In this document: piece by piece, positions 36,727 through 44,935 of the stretch
How the letters are laid out: each line of letters begins with the position of its first letter
Position numbering within the stretch: the first letter of the stretch is position 1
Source: Acidobacteriota bacterium
GTDB lineage: Bacteria > Acidobacteriota > Blastocatellia > Pyrinomonadales > Pyrinomonadaceae
Assembly: GCA_020200235.1 (NCBI GenBank)
Contig: JAIVJC010000134.1
Coordinates: 1-64,000 of the forward strand
Length of the DNA: 64,000 bases
Reading direction: 5' to 3'
Translations under genes and position numbers: made by a program
Notes under the pieces: generated by a model
Database searches by the model: none
The model's input: only the letters and a program-made list of their open reading frames with translations
Told to the model about the DNA's origin: nothing

Positions 36727-38637
36727 ATGAAAGCCTGCGACAGACGTAAGTTTCTCTCTCTGGCTTCCCGCTCCGCGACAGCCTTCGCCAGCCTCCCCCT
36801 CCTTCCGCTCGACCTGTTCCCAACTGCCGCCGAGACGACGCCCGTCGGGCAGCCCCTGTCCTACAAGGATCAGCCCGCGACGGAGCGCGCGTGCTGGCTC
36901 GACCTGTGCGCCCCGTTCATCGTCGAGGACGCCGCCCGCGGACTCCACTCCGAGGTGGTGCTCACCTCCGACACCTTCGTCGGCGCCCGCGGCTACGCTG
37001 ACGGCCGCGACGCGACGGAGTACGAATTCTATCTCTACGACGCCGACGGGCGCGCGGTCGGCGCGGCGGGCGCGGCTGCCAGGCTCAAGGTGTCGGCGAT
37101 GCAGACCGCAGTGATCCCGGTGCGCGATCTCATCGCCCCGCACAAAAGCTTCTGGGGCGGGCTGACGATTCGCCTGCGCCCGGTCGGGCGGCAGCCGATG
37201 CACGCGACCGACCTCTTCAGCTCGGCGTTCGTCCGCTGGCAGACCGACGGCTCTTTCGACAACGTGCACGCGAATCCCGATCCCGTCCCGTGGCAGACGC
37301 AGTCGAGTTTTTATTACTCCATGCCGTTCCCGCCCCTGTCGGATTACGAATGCACGGTCGGGCTCTTCAACCCCTACGAAGCCCGGAGCGCGGGCCGCCT
37401 CGTGATGCGCGACGGCGCGGGCGGTAAGCTGATCGAAATCCCTTACGAATTGAAGCCGCGAGCCTCCCTGCTCCTTGCGCTGAACGAGGCGCGCTTCACC
37501 GGCGACGCCTGTGCGGCGTTCGGTCTGTCGGCGCCCGGATCGAAGGCGTCATCAAACGCAGCCCGCGCCGGGCAGGTGATGAGGACGCACCACGAGGCGG
37601 TCGCCGGTTCGCTCTCCTCCGTTGGTAGCCCGCTCACACGCGGCGGGGGGATGCTCACGATCACGAACGATCAGGGGACTGCGAAGAGCTTCGCTTACCT
37701 CGTCATCAAAAAAACGGGTCGCGACAGATTCAGCGTGGAGCACCCGCTCCACCAGCCCGTCAGCAAGCCGCTGCCGTCGGTCGCCCCTTTCACAGCCGAA
37801 GGGAAGTTCAAGGCGAAGAACATCCTGTTCTCCCCCCTACTCTTTCGCGCCAAGCGCGTGGGCGCGATCACGCTCGAATCGAGATTCCACCTGAGCACGG
37901 GACTCCCTTACGAAGAGGCGCTGTGGTTCGCCCCCTACGCCGTGGGCCCGGACGGCTCGGTCGCGTGGAACGCGAACGACGACGCCGGGTTGCCCCCGCA
38001 ACTGCCTGCGGCTCAGTGGGAGCGCGGCGCGATCCGTCTGGGCTCCGAGCAGAGCTGCGTCCTGGATTTCTCCCGGTTGAAACTGGGCGCGGGCTTTTCG
38101 GGCGGCTTGTGTCTCGCGGTCGCGCCCGACTCCACGCACACCTTCATGAAAGTTGAAGTGCGCGTGCCGGAGTGGGGCGCGCACGCGTTCACGCACTTCC
38201 GCCCCGGCTTGCGCGCCGCGCGCGCTTACCAGAAGCCGGCGCAGCGCGGCGGGCTCGCGACCGATTACGTGACCTCGGGGGCGAGCTTCGAGCGGCGAGG
38301 CGACCGAGTCTTCTTCGACGAGTTGATCGGCGTCATCAACATCGACGATCAGGGGATCGAAGCGTCGCCCGTCCTCGAGCTGTTCGGGCGCCAAGGGCTC
38401 GTCAGGCAGATCGCCCTCCCGCCCGTGCCGGGGTTCGCGTGTCGCCACTTCCTGCTTTCCGATCTGCTCAAGGAGCCGCTGACGGTGGGGCGCATGAGTA
38501 TGCGCCTGATCGACGAGCGTGCTACATTGCTGATGTCGACCGTTCACATCGACTACGCCCGGCGCGACATCGCGCTCGACCACGGCTCCGACAGGTTTTC
38601 GACTTTCACGGACTATCATTGCGGCACGCGCGGCTGA
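36727..38637 (+). CDS. Tat-exported protein of unknown function (636 aa)
   Basis: The N-terminus has a twin-arginine signal (CDRRKFLSLASRSATAF). The mature protein is beta-rich, with VGLFNPYEARSAGRLVMRDG, and later ARRDIALDHGSDRFSTFTDY at the C-terminus. No catalytic motif was recognised. The Tat signal suggests folding or cofactor insertion before export. It follows the second receptor by 115 bp after a terminator and precedes two small secreted paralogues on the same strand. A carbohydrate- or surface-binding role is possible, but I cannot assign a family. Confidence 0.7.
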   Translation: MKACDRRKFLSLASRSATAFASLPLLPLDLFPTAAETTPVGQPLSYKDQPATERACWLDLCAPFIVEDAARGLHSEVVLTSDTFVGARGYADGRDATEYEFYLYDADGRAVGAAGAAARLKVSAMQTAVIPVRDLIAPHKSFWGGLTIRLRPVGRQPMHATDLFSSAFVRWQTDGSFDNVHANPDPVPWQTQSSFYYSMPFPPLSDYECTVGLFNPYEARSAGRLVMRDGAGGKLIEIPYELKPRASLLLALNEARFTGDACAAFGLSAPGSKASSNAARAGQVMRTHHEAVAGSLSSVGSPLTRGGGMLTITNDQGTAKSFAYLVIKKTGRDRFSVEHPLHQPVSKPLPSVAPFTAEGKFKAKNILFSPLLFRAKRVGAITLESRFHLSTGLPYEEALWFAPYAVGPDGSVAWNANDDAGLPPQLPAAQWERGAIRLGSEQSCVLDFSRLKLGAGFSGGLCLAVAPDSTHTFMKVEVRVPEWGAHAFTHFRPGLRAARAYQKPAQRGGLATDYVTSGASFERRGDRVFFDELIGVINIDDQGIEASPVLELFGRQGLVRQIALPPVPGFACRHFLLSDLLKEPLTVGRMSMRLIDERATLLMSTVHIDYARRDIALDHGSDRFSTFTDYHCGTRG

Positions 38638-38761
38638 GAGCCCGCGCCGCCGACTCGACGGACGGCAGCTCTACCGCGTGCGCCTGTTGCGCACGCCTCC
38701 CGACGACAAACTCCCTCATCCGCACACGCCGGACGCATAAATCTTTTACCGGAGAGGAACC

Positions 38762-39490
38762 ATGTTCAGAAAAGTCCCCGCCTTCGCCATCGCAGCGTTG
38801 CTCGCGTTGAGCGTCGTCGCGCAGAAGCAGTACAAGCCTTACGGCGAGTGGTCGGAGAAGGACGCCCAGAAGATGCTCAACGATTCGCCCTGGGGACGCT
38901 CGCAGATCGAGACGGACACCTCCGAGATGTTCTTCCGGCCCGACGCCGTCACCGCGGGCGGCCCCAGCACCTCCGCGGATAGGACCTCGCGCGGCGCCAC
39001 GAACCAAGCCACGTCGGTCAATTACCGCGTGCGGTTCCTCTCCGCCAGACCCATCCGCGAAGCCCTCGCGCGCGCGATAGAGATAGCGCAGAAGCCACCC
39101 AATCCGCAGCTACCAGCTCAACTGAAGGGCTTCGTCGAGCGCACTTTCAGCGATCACATCGTCGTGAGCGTGACCTTCGACACGAAGGACCCCCGTTTCG
39201 CGAACGTCCCCCGGCAGGCGTTCGCCGCCGCCATCCCCGCCACCCTGAAAGTCACCACTACCCTGATCAGGAGCGACGGGGAGCGACTGTTCCTGGCAGA
39301 CTACCAGCCGCCTTCGAACGACGGCTTGGGCGCGAAATTCATCTTCCCGCGGAAGGGTCGCGACGGGAAGCCTTTCCTCAGCTCCGACTTCTCGCAGGTG
39401 CGCTTCGTCTCCGAGGTGGCGAAGCAGGTCAAGCTGGACGTGAGGTTCAAAGTCTCGGACATGATGTACAACGGCGTGCTTGAGTATTAA
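38762..39490 (+). CDS. Secreted protein, first of two tandem paralogues
   Basis: 242 residues: signal peptide (FAIAALLALSVVAQ), then KPYGEWSEKDAQKMLNDSPWGRSQ, a variable linker, a central VNYRVRFLSARPIREALARA and a C-terminal IFPRKGRDGKPFLSSD then KVSDMMYNGVLEY. The same blocks in the same order occur in the next gene. GAGAGG lies upstream of the ATG. This WxEWSxKDAxKxLNDSPWG type recurs in acidobacterial genomes as far as I recall; function unknown, probably periplasmic. Confidence 0.75.
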   Translation: MFRKVPAFAIAALLALSVVAQKQYKPYGEWSEKDAQKMLNDSPWGRSQIETDTSEMFFRPDAVTAGGPSTSADRTSRGATNQATSVNYRVRFLSARPIREALARAIEIAQKPPNPQLPAQLKGFVERTFSDHIVVSVTFDTKDPRFANVPRQAFAAAIPATLKVTTTLIRSDGERLFLADYQPPSNDGLGAKFIFPRKGRDGKPFLSSDFSQVRFVSEVAKQVKLDVRFKVSDMMYNGVLEY

Positions 39491-39548
39491 CGCTCGCGCC
39501 GCCGCGTCGGGTGAGAAAATCCAAAACAGATTCAAGAGGGCAGGTGTG

Positions 39549-40274
39549 ATGACTAAAATTGCTTGCGCGTGCCTGGTCGCGTTCGCGCTCGGATCGGCCG
39601 TGTTCGCGCAGAAGGAAATGAAGCCGTGGACCGAGTGGACGAAGAAGGACGTCGTCAAGGTTCTGAACGATTCGGCGTGGGGGCAGACCCAGCTCGAGAC
39701 GCAGGAGTCCAGCGGTTCCTCCGGGGCGGTGACGAGTACCGCGGCGCCGCTCAACAGGGACGCGCGCCAGCCGGCTCCGGGCTCGATCAGCGGATCGATC
39801 AAGTACTTCGTCCGCTTCTTCTCCGCCAAACCGATCCGCCAAGCTATCGTGCGCAAGGTGCAACTCGAACAGCCTGACGTGGCCGCCCAGAGGGCTGAGC
39901 AGTCGAAGGCGTTCATCGAGCTGGCTTCCGATCAGTACATCATCATCGCCGTGGCGGCCGAGGTGAGCGACAAGAAGATGGGCGGCGGGCTCGCGCAGGC
40001 GTTCAGCAAGGCGAAGGTCGAGTCGCTGAAGAACGTCATCTACCTCCAGCGCAAGGACGGCAAGCGGGTCTTCCTGCAGGAGTACGCCCCGCCGGGGAAC
40101 GCCGAGATCGGCGCGCGCTTCGTCTTCCCGCGGAAGTTGGACGGGCAGCCGTTCATCACCCCCGACAGCGGCGAGGTGCGCTTCCACGCCGAACTCGGTC
40201 CCGACAAGCAGTCCAAGATCGATTGCCGCTTCAAGATCGCCGACATGATGTACAACGGCACGCTCGAGTACTGA
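39549..40274 (+). CDS. Secreted protein, second of two tandem paralogues
   Basis: 241 residues: signal peptide (IACACLVAFALGSAVFAQ), KPWTEWTKKDVVKVLNDSAW, a Ser/Gly-rich linker, YFVRFFSAKPIRQAIV, FVFPRKLDGQPFITPDSG and KIADMMYNGTLEY. It shares the whole architecture of the preceding protein but is diverged in sequence. The ATG at 39549 is preferred because a purine-rich GAGGG site lies upstream; an in-frame start at 39480 overlaps the end of the first paralogue. Function unknown. Confidence 0.75.
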   Translation: MTKIACACLVAFALGSAVFAQKEMKPWTEWTKKDVVKVLNDSAWGQTQLETQESSGSSGAVTSTAAPLNRDARQPAPGSISGSIKYFVRFFSAKPIRQAIVRKVQLEQPDVAAQRAEQSKAFIELASDQYIIIAVAAEVSDKKMGGGLAQAFSKAKVESLKNVIYLQRKDGKRVFLQEYAPPGNAEIGARFVFPRKLDGQPFITPDSGEVRFHAELGPDKQSKIDCRFKIADMMYNGTLEY

Positions 40275-40331
40275 GCGGCGGCGGCGCGCGCGCGCGTCAA
40301 TCGACGAGCCCGCGCGCCAGAGAGTGTAAGG

Positions 40332-40395
40332 GCAGCCACGCGGGACTGGCGCGAAGTTGGGGCTCTGCCGCTTCGCACCAGTCCCGCGTGGCTGC
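40332..40395. repeat. Long near-perfect palindrome K
   Basis: Bases 40332-40356 pair with 40371-40395 at 24 of 25 positions across a 14-base loop. No T-run follows on either strand. It is not built from heptamers. It lies between the second paralogue and the membrane-protein gene. A candidate small hairpin element rather than a clear terminator. Confidence 0.75.
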
Positions 40396-40563
40396 GTGAC
40401 TTTACGGGCAGTCGCGGCGCGCCGGCACGCCACCGCCGGCGCCCTGCCTGCGCCCGCGCGCCGGCGATCCGATTCGGCAGCCGTCGCGGCGCATCGTCTC
40501 GCGGCGCTGTGCTAACATCGGGTTTCGCTGCGCACACCTCAGTCCGAAGTGCCGGGTCGTTTT

Positions 40564-41787
40564 ATGTCCACCAGCACGAGCCCCCCCGCCGAACTCGCGC
40601 TCGCCCCCCTCGGAGCGGGCGATCTCATCGATCGCACCGTCCGCCTCTACCGCCGACACTTCACGACCCTCTTGCGCGCCGCCGCGCCGCCCGTCGTCGT
40701 CTCGGCGCTCGGCTCCGTCATGCTCACCGTCGGCTGGCGGGAGCTCTCGCTGACGGAGAGCGGCGCGCGGCTCGCGCTCTACGGCGCGCTCATCTTCGCG
40801 GGGCTCGTCCTGGCGTGGGGCGGCAACTTCGCCTTCCTGCTCGTGATGGGCGGCGCGTCGCGCAACCTCGTGCTGCACCTGCTGCGCGGCGAGCCCGTCT
40901 CGGCGCGCGCCATCTACCGCGCCGTGCGCTCGCGCTTCTGGTCGCTGGTGGGCGCGCTCATCCTCATCATCCTCTTCGCCGGGGCGGTGAGCATGCCCAT
41001 CGGGTTCGCGTGGCTGATGCTCGTCGGGCTCGGCGTGGGCGGCGTGATGGCGATCACGCAAGGGAGCGCGTTCGGCATCGTCCTCGCCATCATATTGTTC
41101 GTCGCCTTCACGCTCGCCGCGCTCTTCGCCTTCTTCTTCGTCGTCGGGCGCGTGGCGTACGTCCCGCAGGTCATCCTCGTCGAGGGGCGCAAGGCGACCG
41201 AAGCCTTCGGGCGCAGCATGAGCCTCGCGCGCGGCAACGTCCGCCGCCTGACGGCGATGTTCCTCTTCACCACCTTCGCCACCTACTCGGCGCTGATGCT
41301 GCTCGCCGTCCCGCTCGGCTGGTACGGATACCTGCGCGGCGTCAACCCGCTCACGCTGAACGACGTCGAGCTGCCGCTCTGGTACGCCATCGGGCGGCAG
41401 GTCTTGACGCAGGTGGCTTCGATCCTGCTCGCGCCGGTCTGGATGCTCGGCTTGTCGCTCTTGTATGTTGACGAGCGCGTGCGCCACGAGGGCTACGACA
41501 TCGAGTTGATGGCGCAGCAGCGCCTCGGCGACATGCCGGAGCTTCCCGGCGGCGGAGCCGCCCCGCTCGCGCCCGCCGTCTACACAGCCCCCGCGCCCGC
41601 GCACGCACACGCGCCGCGCCCGCGGCAAAATTATCCGCAGCAGACTCAGCCCGCATACGCGCCGCAAGCGACCGCCGCCGCCGCCGCGCAGCCGCGCACC
41701 GATGAGCCGCAGGCTGATGTCGTAGACCTCTCGCCGCCCACGCGCCCCGGCTCGATCTTCGGTCTCGACGAAAGGCCTCGGAGTTGA
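40564..41787 (+). CDS. Multi-pass membrane protein with Pro-rich tail
   Basis: 407 residues. A soluble N-terminus (LGAGDLIDRTVRLYRRHF) enters about six hydrophobic segments, including LVGALILIILFAGAVSMPI and LFAFFFVVGRVAYVPQVILV. The pattern VILVEGRKATEAFGRSMSLA resembles the membrane domains found with glycerophosphodiesterase-like proteins. The last 100 residues are Pro/Ala/Gln-rich and disordered. Its stop overlaps the start of the DUF4129 gene, so the two are translationally coupled and it belongs to this cluster. Function unknown. Confidence 0.75.
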   Translation: MSTSTSPPAELALAPLGAGDLIDRTVRLYRRHFTTLLRAAAPPVVVSALGSVMLTVGWRELSLTESGARLALYGALIFAGLVLAWGGNFAFLLVMGGASRNLVLHLLRGEPVSARAIYRAVRSRFWSLVGALILIILFAGAVSMPIGFAWLMLVGLGVGGVMAITQGSAFGIVLAIILFVAFTLAALFAFFFVVGRVAYVPQVILVEGRKATEAFGRSMSLARGNVRRLTAMFLFTTFATYSALMLLAVPLGWYGYLRGVNPLTLNDVELPLWYAIGRQVLTQVASILLAPVWMLGLSLLYVDERVRHEGYDIELMAQQRLGDMPELPGGGAAPLAPAVYTAPAPAHAHAPRPRQNYPQQTQPAYAPQATAAAAAQPRTDEPQADVVDLSPPTRPGSIFGLDERPRS

Positions 41788-42830
41788 CCCGTTCACGCGC
41801 CACGCTCGTCGTCCTCTTCGTCGCGCTGTGCGGCGCGACCTCGACCGCGCGCGCCGCGTCGCTCGACGGCTACCGCTCGCGCGTCAGCGTCGCGCTCAGC
41901 CACTCCGCCGAGCTCCTGGACGCGCTCAAGGAAACGGGAAGCGTCGACGGGAGACGCGAGGCTCAGGCGCTCGCCGGGGTGCGCGACGCGCTGCCGCCGC
42001 GCGAGCGCGTCGAGTGGGCGGGCGGCGTGACGGACGTCGACAACTCGTGGCTGCGCAAAGAGCTGGAAGCCTACGCCGCACTGCCCGCGGGCGACGCGGG
42101 AGAGAAGAGAAAGATCGCCGCGCGCGTTAACGCGCGACTCGCCGCGCTCAGCAGCCGCCTCGACGAGACGGCGGGCGCCAGCTCGCAGGCGGCGCGCGAC
42201 CGCGAGGCAGAGAAGGGCAGGCTCCAGTCGATCCTGCGTCGCCCCGAATACAACGAGCAGGCTTCGCACGAGACGGCGCTCGGTCGCCTGTGGAAGCAGT
42301 TCAAGGGGCTGCTGAGCAGGCTGCTGGCGGCTCGCGCGCCGATGGCTCCGGGCGCGGCGGGCTTCTTCTCGGTCGTCGCGCGCGTCTTCGTCTACGCGCT
42401 CGCCGTCGCCGTGATCGTCTTCGTCGTGTGGCGATTCGGGCCACGGCTCGTCAACCAACTCTCGACGCGGCGCAGGAAGGGGCGCGGGCGCGAGGCGCGC
42501 GTCGTGCTCGGCGAACGGCTCGCGCCCGACGAGTCGGCCGCCGACCTCCTCGCCGAGGCGGAGCGGCTCGCGCGCGCGGGCGAGCTGCGCGGCGCGATCC
42601 GCAAGGCGTACATCGCCGTGCTGTGCGAGCTCGGGGATCGCAAGCTCATCCGCCTCGCGCAGCACAAGACCAACCGCGACTACCTCAACAGCGTGCGCGA
42701 CCGCGACGATCTCTTCGGGACGCTGCGCCCGCTCACCCAGGACTACGAGCGCCACTGGTACGGCTTCGCCCCCGCCACGCCCGCCGACTGGGACGAGTAC
42801 CGCGCGCTCTGCAACCGGGCCATCCAGTGA
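41784..42830 (+). CDS. DUF4129 domain protein
   Basis: 348 residues from a TTG start that overlaps the preceding stop. It has a signal peptide (LVVLFVALCGATSTARA), a helical periplasmic part, a membrane segment (VARVFVYALAVAVIVFVVW) and the C-terminal cytoplasmic DUF4129 (AEAERLARAGELRGAIRKAY, TNRDYLNSV, YERHWYGF). Genes with DUF4129, DUF4350, MoxR and DUF58 commonly cluster; the system is thought to act in envelope biogenesis or stress. The heptamer element H starts in its last codon and shares its stop codon. Confidence 0.85.
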   Translation: MTRSRATLVVLFVALCGATSTARAASLDGYRSRVSVALSHSAELLDALKETGSVDGRREAQALAGVRDALPPRERVEWAGGVTDVDNSWLRKELEAYAALPAGDAGEKRKIAARVNARLAALSSRLDETAGASSQAARDREAEKGRLQSILRRPEYNEQASHETALGRLWKQFKGLLSRLLAARAPMAPGAAGFFSVVARVFVYALAVAVIVFVVWRFGPRLVNQLSTRRRKGRGREARVVLGERLAPDESAADLLAEAERLARAGELRGAIRKAYIAVLCELGDRKLIRLAQHKTNRDYLNSVRDRDDLFGTLRPLTQDYERHWYGFAPATPADWDEYRALCNRAIQ

Positions 42831-43263
42831 TGAGTGATGGGTGATGAGTGATGAGTAGGATTGAGAAATTTGAAGACTTCATTGCGTGGCAAAAGGCGCG
42901 CTCCCTAACAACAGAAATTTATAAGCTGCCCGAGCAAGGAAGCTTCGCGCGAGACTACGGTCTGAAAGATCAAATAAGGAGAGCCTCCGTATCGATAATG
43001 TCCAACATTGCCGAAGGCTTTGAGCGCGGTCGGGCATCGGAGTTCCACCAATTCTTGGTTATCGCCAAAGCCTCGTGTGCGGAAGTTCGTTCCCAACTCT
43101 ACGTGGCGTTGGACGTGGGCCACCTAACGAAAGATCAGTTCGACGGTTTGCTGAATAAAGCGGCGGAGTTGGGTCGCGTCATCGGAGGGCTACGTGCCTC
43201 AGTTGAACGGAGGCGCGACGGTTCATGAACGTACTCATCACCCATCACTCATCACTCATCACT
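42826..43263. mobile_element. Heptamer-flanked element H carrying an S23/Avd-like gene
   Basis: The left arm has GTGATGA-type 7-bp units starting at 42827, 42834 (GTGATGG), 42841 and 42848. Bases 42826-42849 are a perfect inverted copy of 43233-43256 (24 of 24, including the position of the GTGATGG variant), and one further unit continues to 43263. Between the arms is a single gene of lower G+C (42851-43228). The element is 438 bp. It lies between two genes that usually belong to one cluster. The ends reach exactly the stop of DUF4129 and nearly the start of DUF4350. It has no recombinase or target-site duplication that I can see. Confidence 0.75.
42851..43228 (+). CDS. Four-helix-bundle protein, S23 / Avd-like
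   Basis: 125 residues, full length for the family of S23 proteins encoded in 23S rRNA intervening sequences, which is related to Avd of diversity-generating retroelements. Family hallmarks are [39 protein letters not shown] and [20 protein letters not shown]. Four amphipathic helices with many basic residues suggest nucleic-acid binding. ATG 42851 lies inside the left heptamer arm; a GTG three bases earlier is also possible. Its composition is clearly lower in G+C than the neighbours. No reverse transcriptase or rRNA gene is nearby, so its partner here is unknown. Confidence 0.92.
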   Translation: MSRIEKFEDFIAWQKARSLTTEIYKLPEQGSFARDYGLKDQIRRASVSIMSNIAEGFERGRASEFHQFLVIAKASCAEVRSQLYVALDVGHLTKDQFDGLLNKAAELGRVIGGLRASVERRRDGS

Positions 43264-43270
43264 TGAGCCC

Positions 43271-44821
43271 ATGCGCGGACGCTTCTCCATCCTGATCTTC
43301 GTCGTGCTCGTCGGGCTGCTGCTCGTCGCGCTGAACGCCGCGTCTTACGTGCGCGTCGAGCGCGAGCCGGAGCTGGAGACGAACCCCGACCGCTCCACGT
43401 CGAACGCGGGGGCGACGGGGACGCGCGCCGTCTACGAGTACTTCGAGGCTTCGGGTCACAAGGTGATGCGCTGGCGCGAGCCCGTCGAGTCGCTGCTGAA
43501 GGACGGCAAGGCGAGCCCGGCGACGTTCGTCGTCGTCGGCGCGGTGCGTCGCCGCTTCACGGACGAGGAGCGGAAGAATCTGTCGCGCTGGGTCGCGCGC
43601 GGCGGTCGCCTCGTCGTCATAGATCGGATTCCGGAACAGACGCTCGCCGAGGACGAGCGGTGGGGTGTCTCCTCCGTGCCGGTCGGCATCGCGGGCTTCA
43701 ACGCGCGCGCCGACGACGTGGAAGGCCTGCTCGCGGGCACGCAACCTTTTACGCCCACGCAGCCGACGCTCATCACCAACGGCGTCGAGCGCGTCGCGCC
43801 TTCGCGCCTCGCCACGCGACTGCGAGCCGTGGGGAAGGGCGAGACTAACGACACGAACACAGACGACGACGCGGCAGACTCGGGCGACGCGACGGACGCG
43901 ACGCCCACGCCCTCGCAGTCTCCGCCGCCCGCCGCCGGGCGCGGCGAAGGGGACGGGGCGGACGGGGAAGAGACCGAGAGTGAAGCCGAGGAAGGCGAGC
44001 CGCCGCCGCCCACGCCGACGCCGCGACCGGGCGCTTCGCCGCGCCCGTCCGCGCCGCCGGTCGTGATCAGTCCTCAGCGCGGCGGGATCGGCATGGGGCG
44101 CGCGGAAGACTACGCGGAGCCCGACGCGCCCGTCCTCAACTTCACGGACGAGCGCGGCGCACTCGTCGCCGAGTTCACGCGCGGTCGCGGCCGCGTCGTC
44201 GTCCTCTCCGATCCGTTCATCGTCGCCAACAACGGCATCAGCCGCGCCGACAACTTGCAGCTCGCGACGAACCTGATCGCGTCGGGCGGCGGTCTCATCG
44301 CCTTCGACGAATACCACCAGGGGCGCGGCGCGGCGCACAACCAGCTCCTCAGTTACTTCGCGGGCACGCCCGTCGTCGCGATGTTCGCGCAGGGGTTTTT
44401 GATCGCGGCGGTCGTCGTCTGGTCGCGCGGTCGGCGTTTCGCGCGCCCGCTGCCCGCGCCGCGGCCCGACCGCCGCTCGAAGCTCGAATTCGTCGCTTCG
44501 ATGGCGGAGCTACAGCAGCGCGCCCGCGCCTTTGATCTCGCCATCGAAAACATCTACTCTCGCACGCGCCGCGCGCTCGCGCGCTACGGCGGCACGGACC
44601 CCGCCGCCGCGCCCGAAGAGATCGCGTCGGCGGTCGCCGCGCGCTCCGGCACGGATCGGGCGCGGCTCGAACAGCTCCTGCGCGAGTGCGAAGACGCCGC
44701 GAAGGGCGCGCCCGTCGGCGCACGCCGCGCGCTCGAACTCGCCGCGAGTTTGCGCGAGCTCGAGAGCTCGCTCGGCATCCGGATGCGCGAGCGCGAGATC
44801 AAGCAAGCCGCGCGCCGGTGA
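43271..44821 (+). CDS. DUF4350 domain protein
   Basis: 516 residues with an N-terminal membrane segment (FSILIFVVLVGLLLVALNAA), then a soluble domain with STSNAGATGTRAVYEYFEAS, FVVVGAVRRRFTDEERKNL, GRLVVIDRIPE, a long Thr/Pro-rich linker, RGRVVVLSDPFIVANNGI and IAFDEYHQGRGA, a second membrane segment, and a helical cytoplasmic tail. This matches DUF4350 proteins, a glutamine-amidotransferase-like fold without catalysis known. It normally lies next to DUF4129 and MoxR. The start codon is eight bases after element H and has no clear Shine-Dalgarno sequence. Confidence 0.85.
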   Translation: MRGRFSILIFVVLVGLLLVALNAASYVRVEREPELETNPDRSTSNAGATGTRAVYEYFEASGHKVMRWREPVESLLKDGKASPATFVVVGAVRRRFTDEERKNLSRWVARGGRLVVIDRIPEQTLAEDERWGVSSVPVGIAGFNARADDVEGLLAGTQPFTPTQPTLITNGVERVAPSRLATRLRAVGKGETNDTNTDDDAADSGDATDATPTPSQSPPPAAGRGEGDGADGEETESEAEEGEPPPPTPTPRPGASPRPSAPPVVISPQRGGIGMGRAEDYAEPDAPVLNFTDERGALVAEFTRGRGRVVVLSDPFIVANNGISRADNLQLATNLIASGGGLIAFDEYHQGRGAAHNQLLSYFAGTPVVAMFAQGFLIAAVVVWSRGRRFARPLPAPRPDRRSKLEFVASMAELQQRARAFDLAIENIYSRTRRALARYGGTDPAAAPEEIASAVAARSGTDRARLEQLLRECEDAAKGAPVGARRALELAASLRELESSLGIRMREREIKQAARR

Positions 44822-44892
44822 GTTTTAGTTATCAACTTTGAAAGGATGCAGGGCGGCGACGAGCGTTAGCCCGACGGCGCGAAACCTTCAGC

Positions 44893-44934
44893 CCGTCGAC
44901 CGATCACCCGTCACCCGCCGCCTGTCACCGTCCT
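44893..44934. repeat. Degenerate heptamer arm I (CNGTCAC class), no partner arm found
   Basis: Six 7-bp steps starting at 44893, 44900, 44907, 44914, 44921 and 44928 share a CC----A pattern, with CCCGTCA and CCTGTCA most regular. They end at the moxR start codon. I found no convincing complementary arm between 44822 and 44892. The units resemble the right arm of repeat B. Confidence 0.5.
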
Positions 44935-44935
44935 C

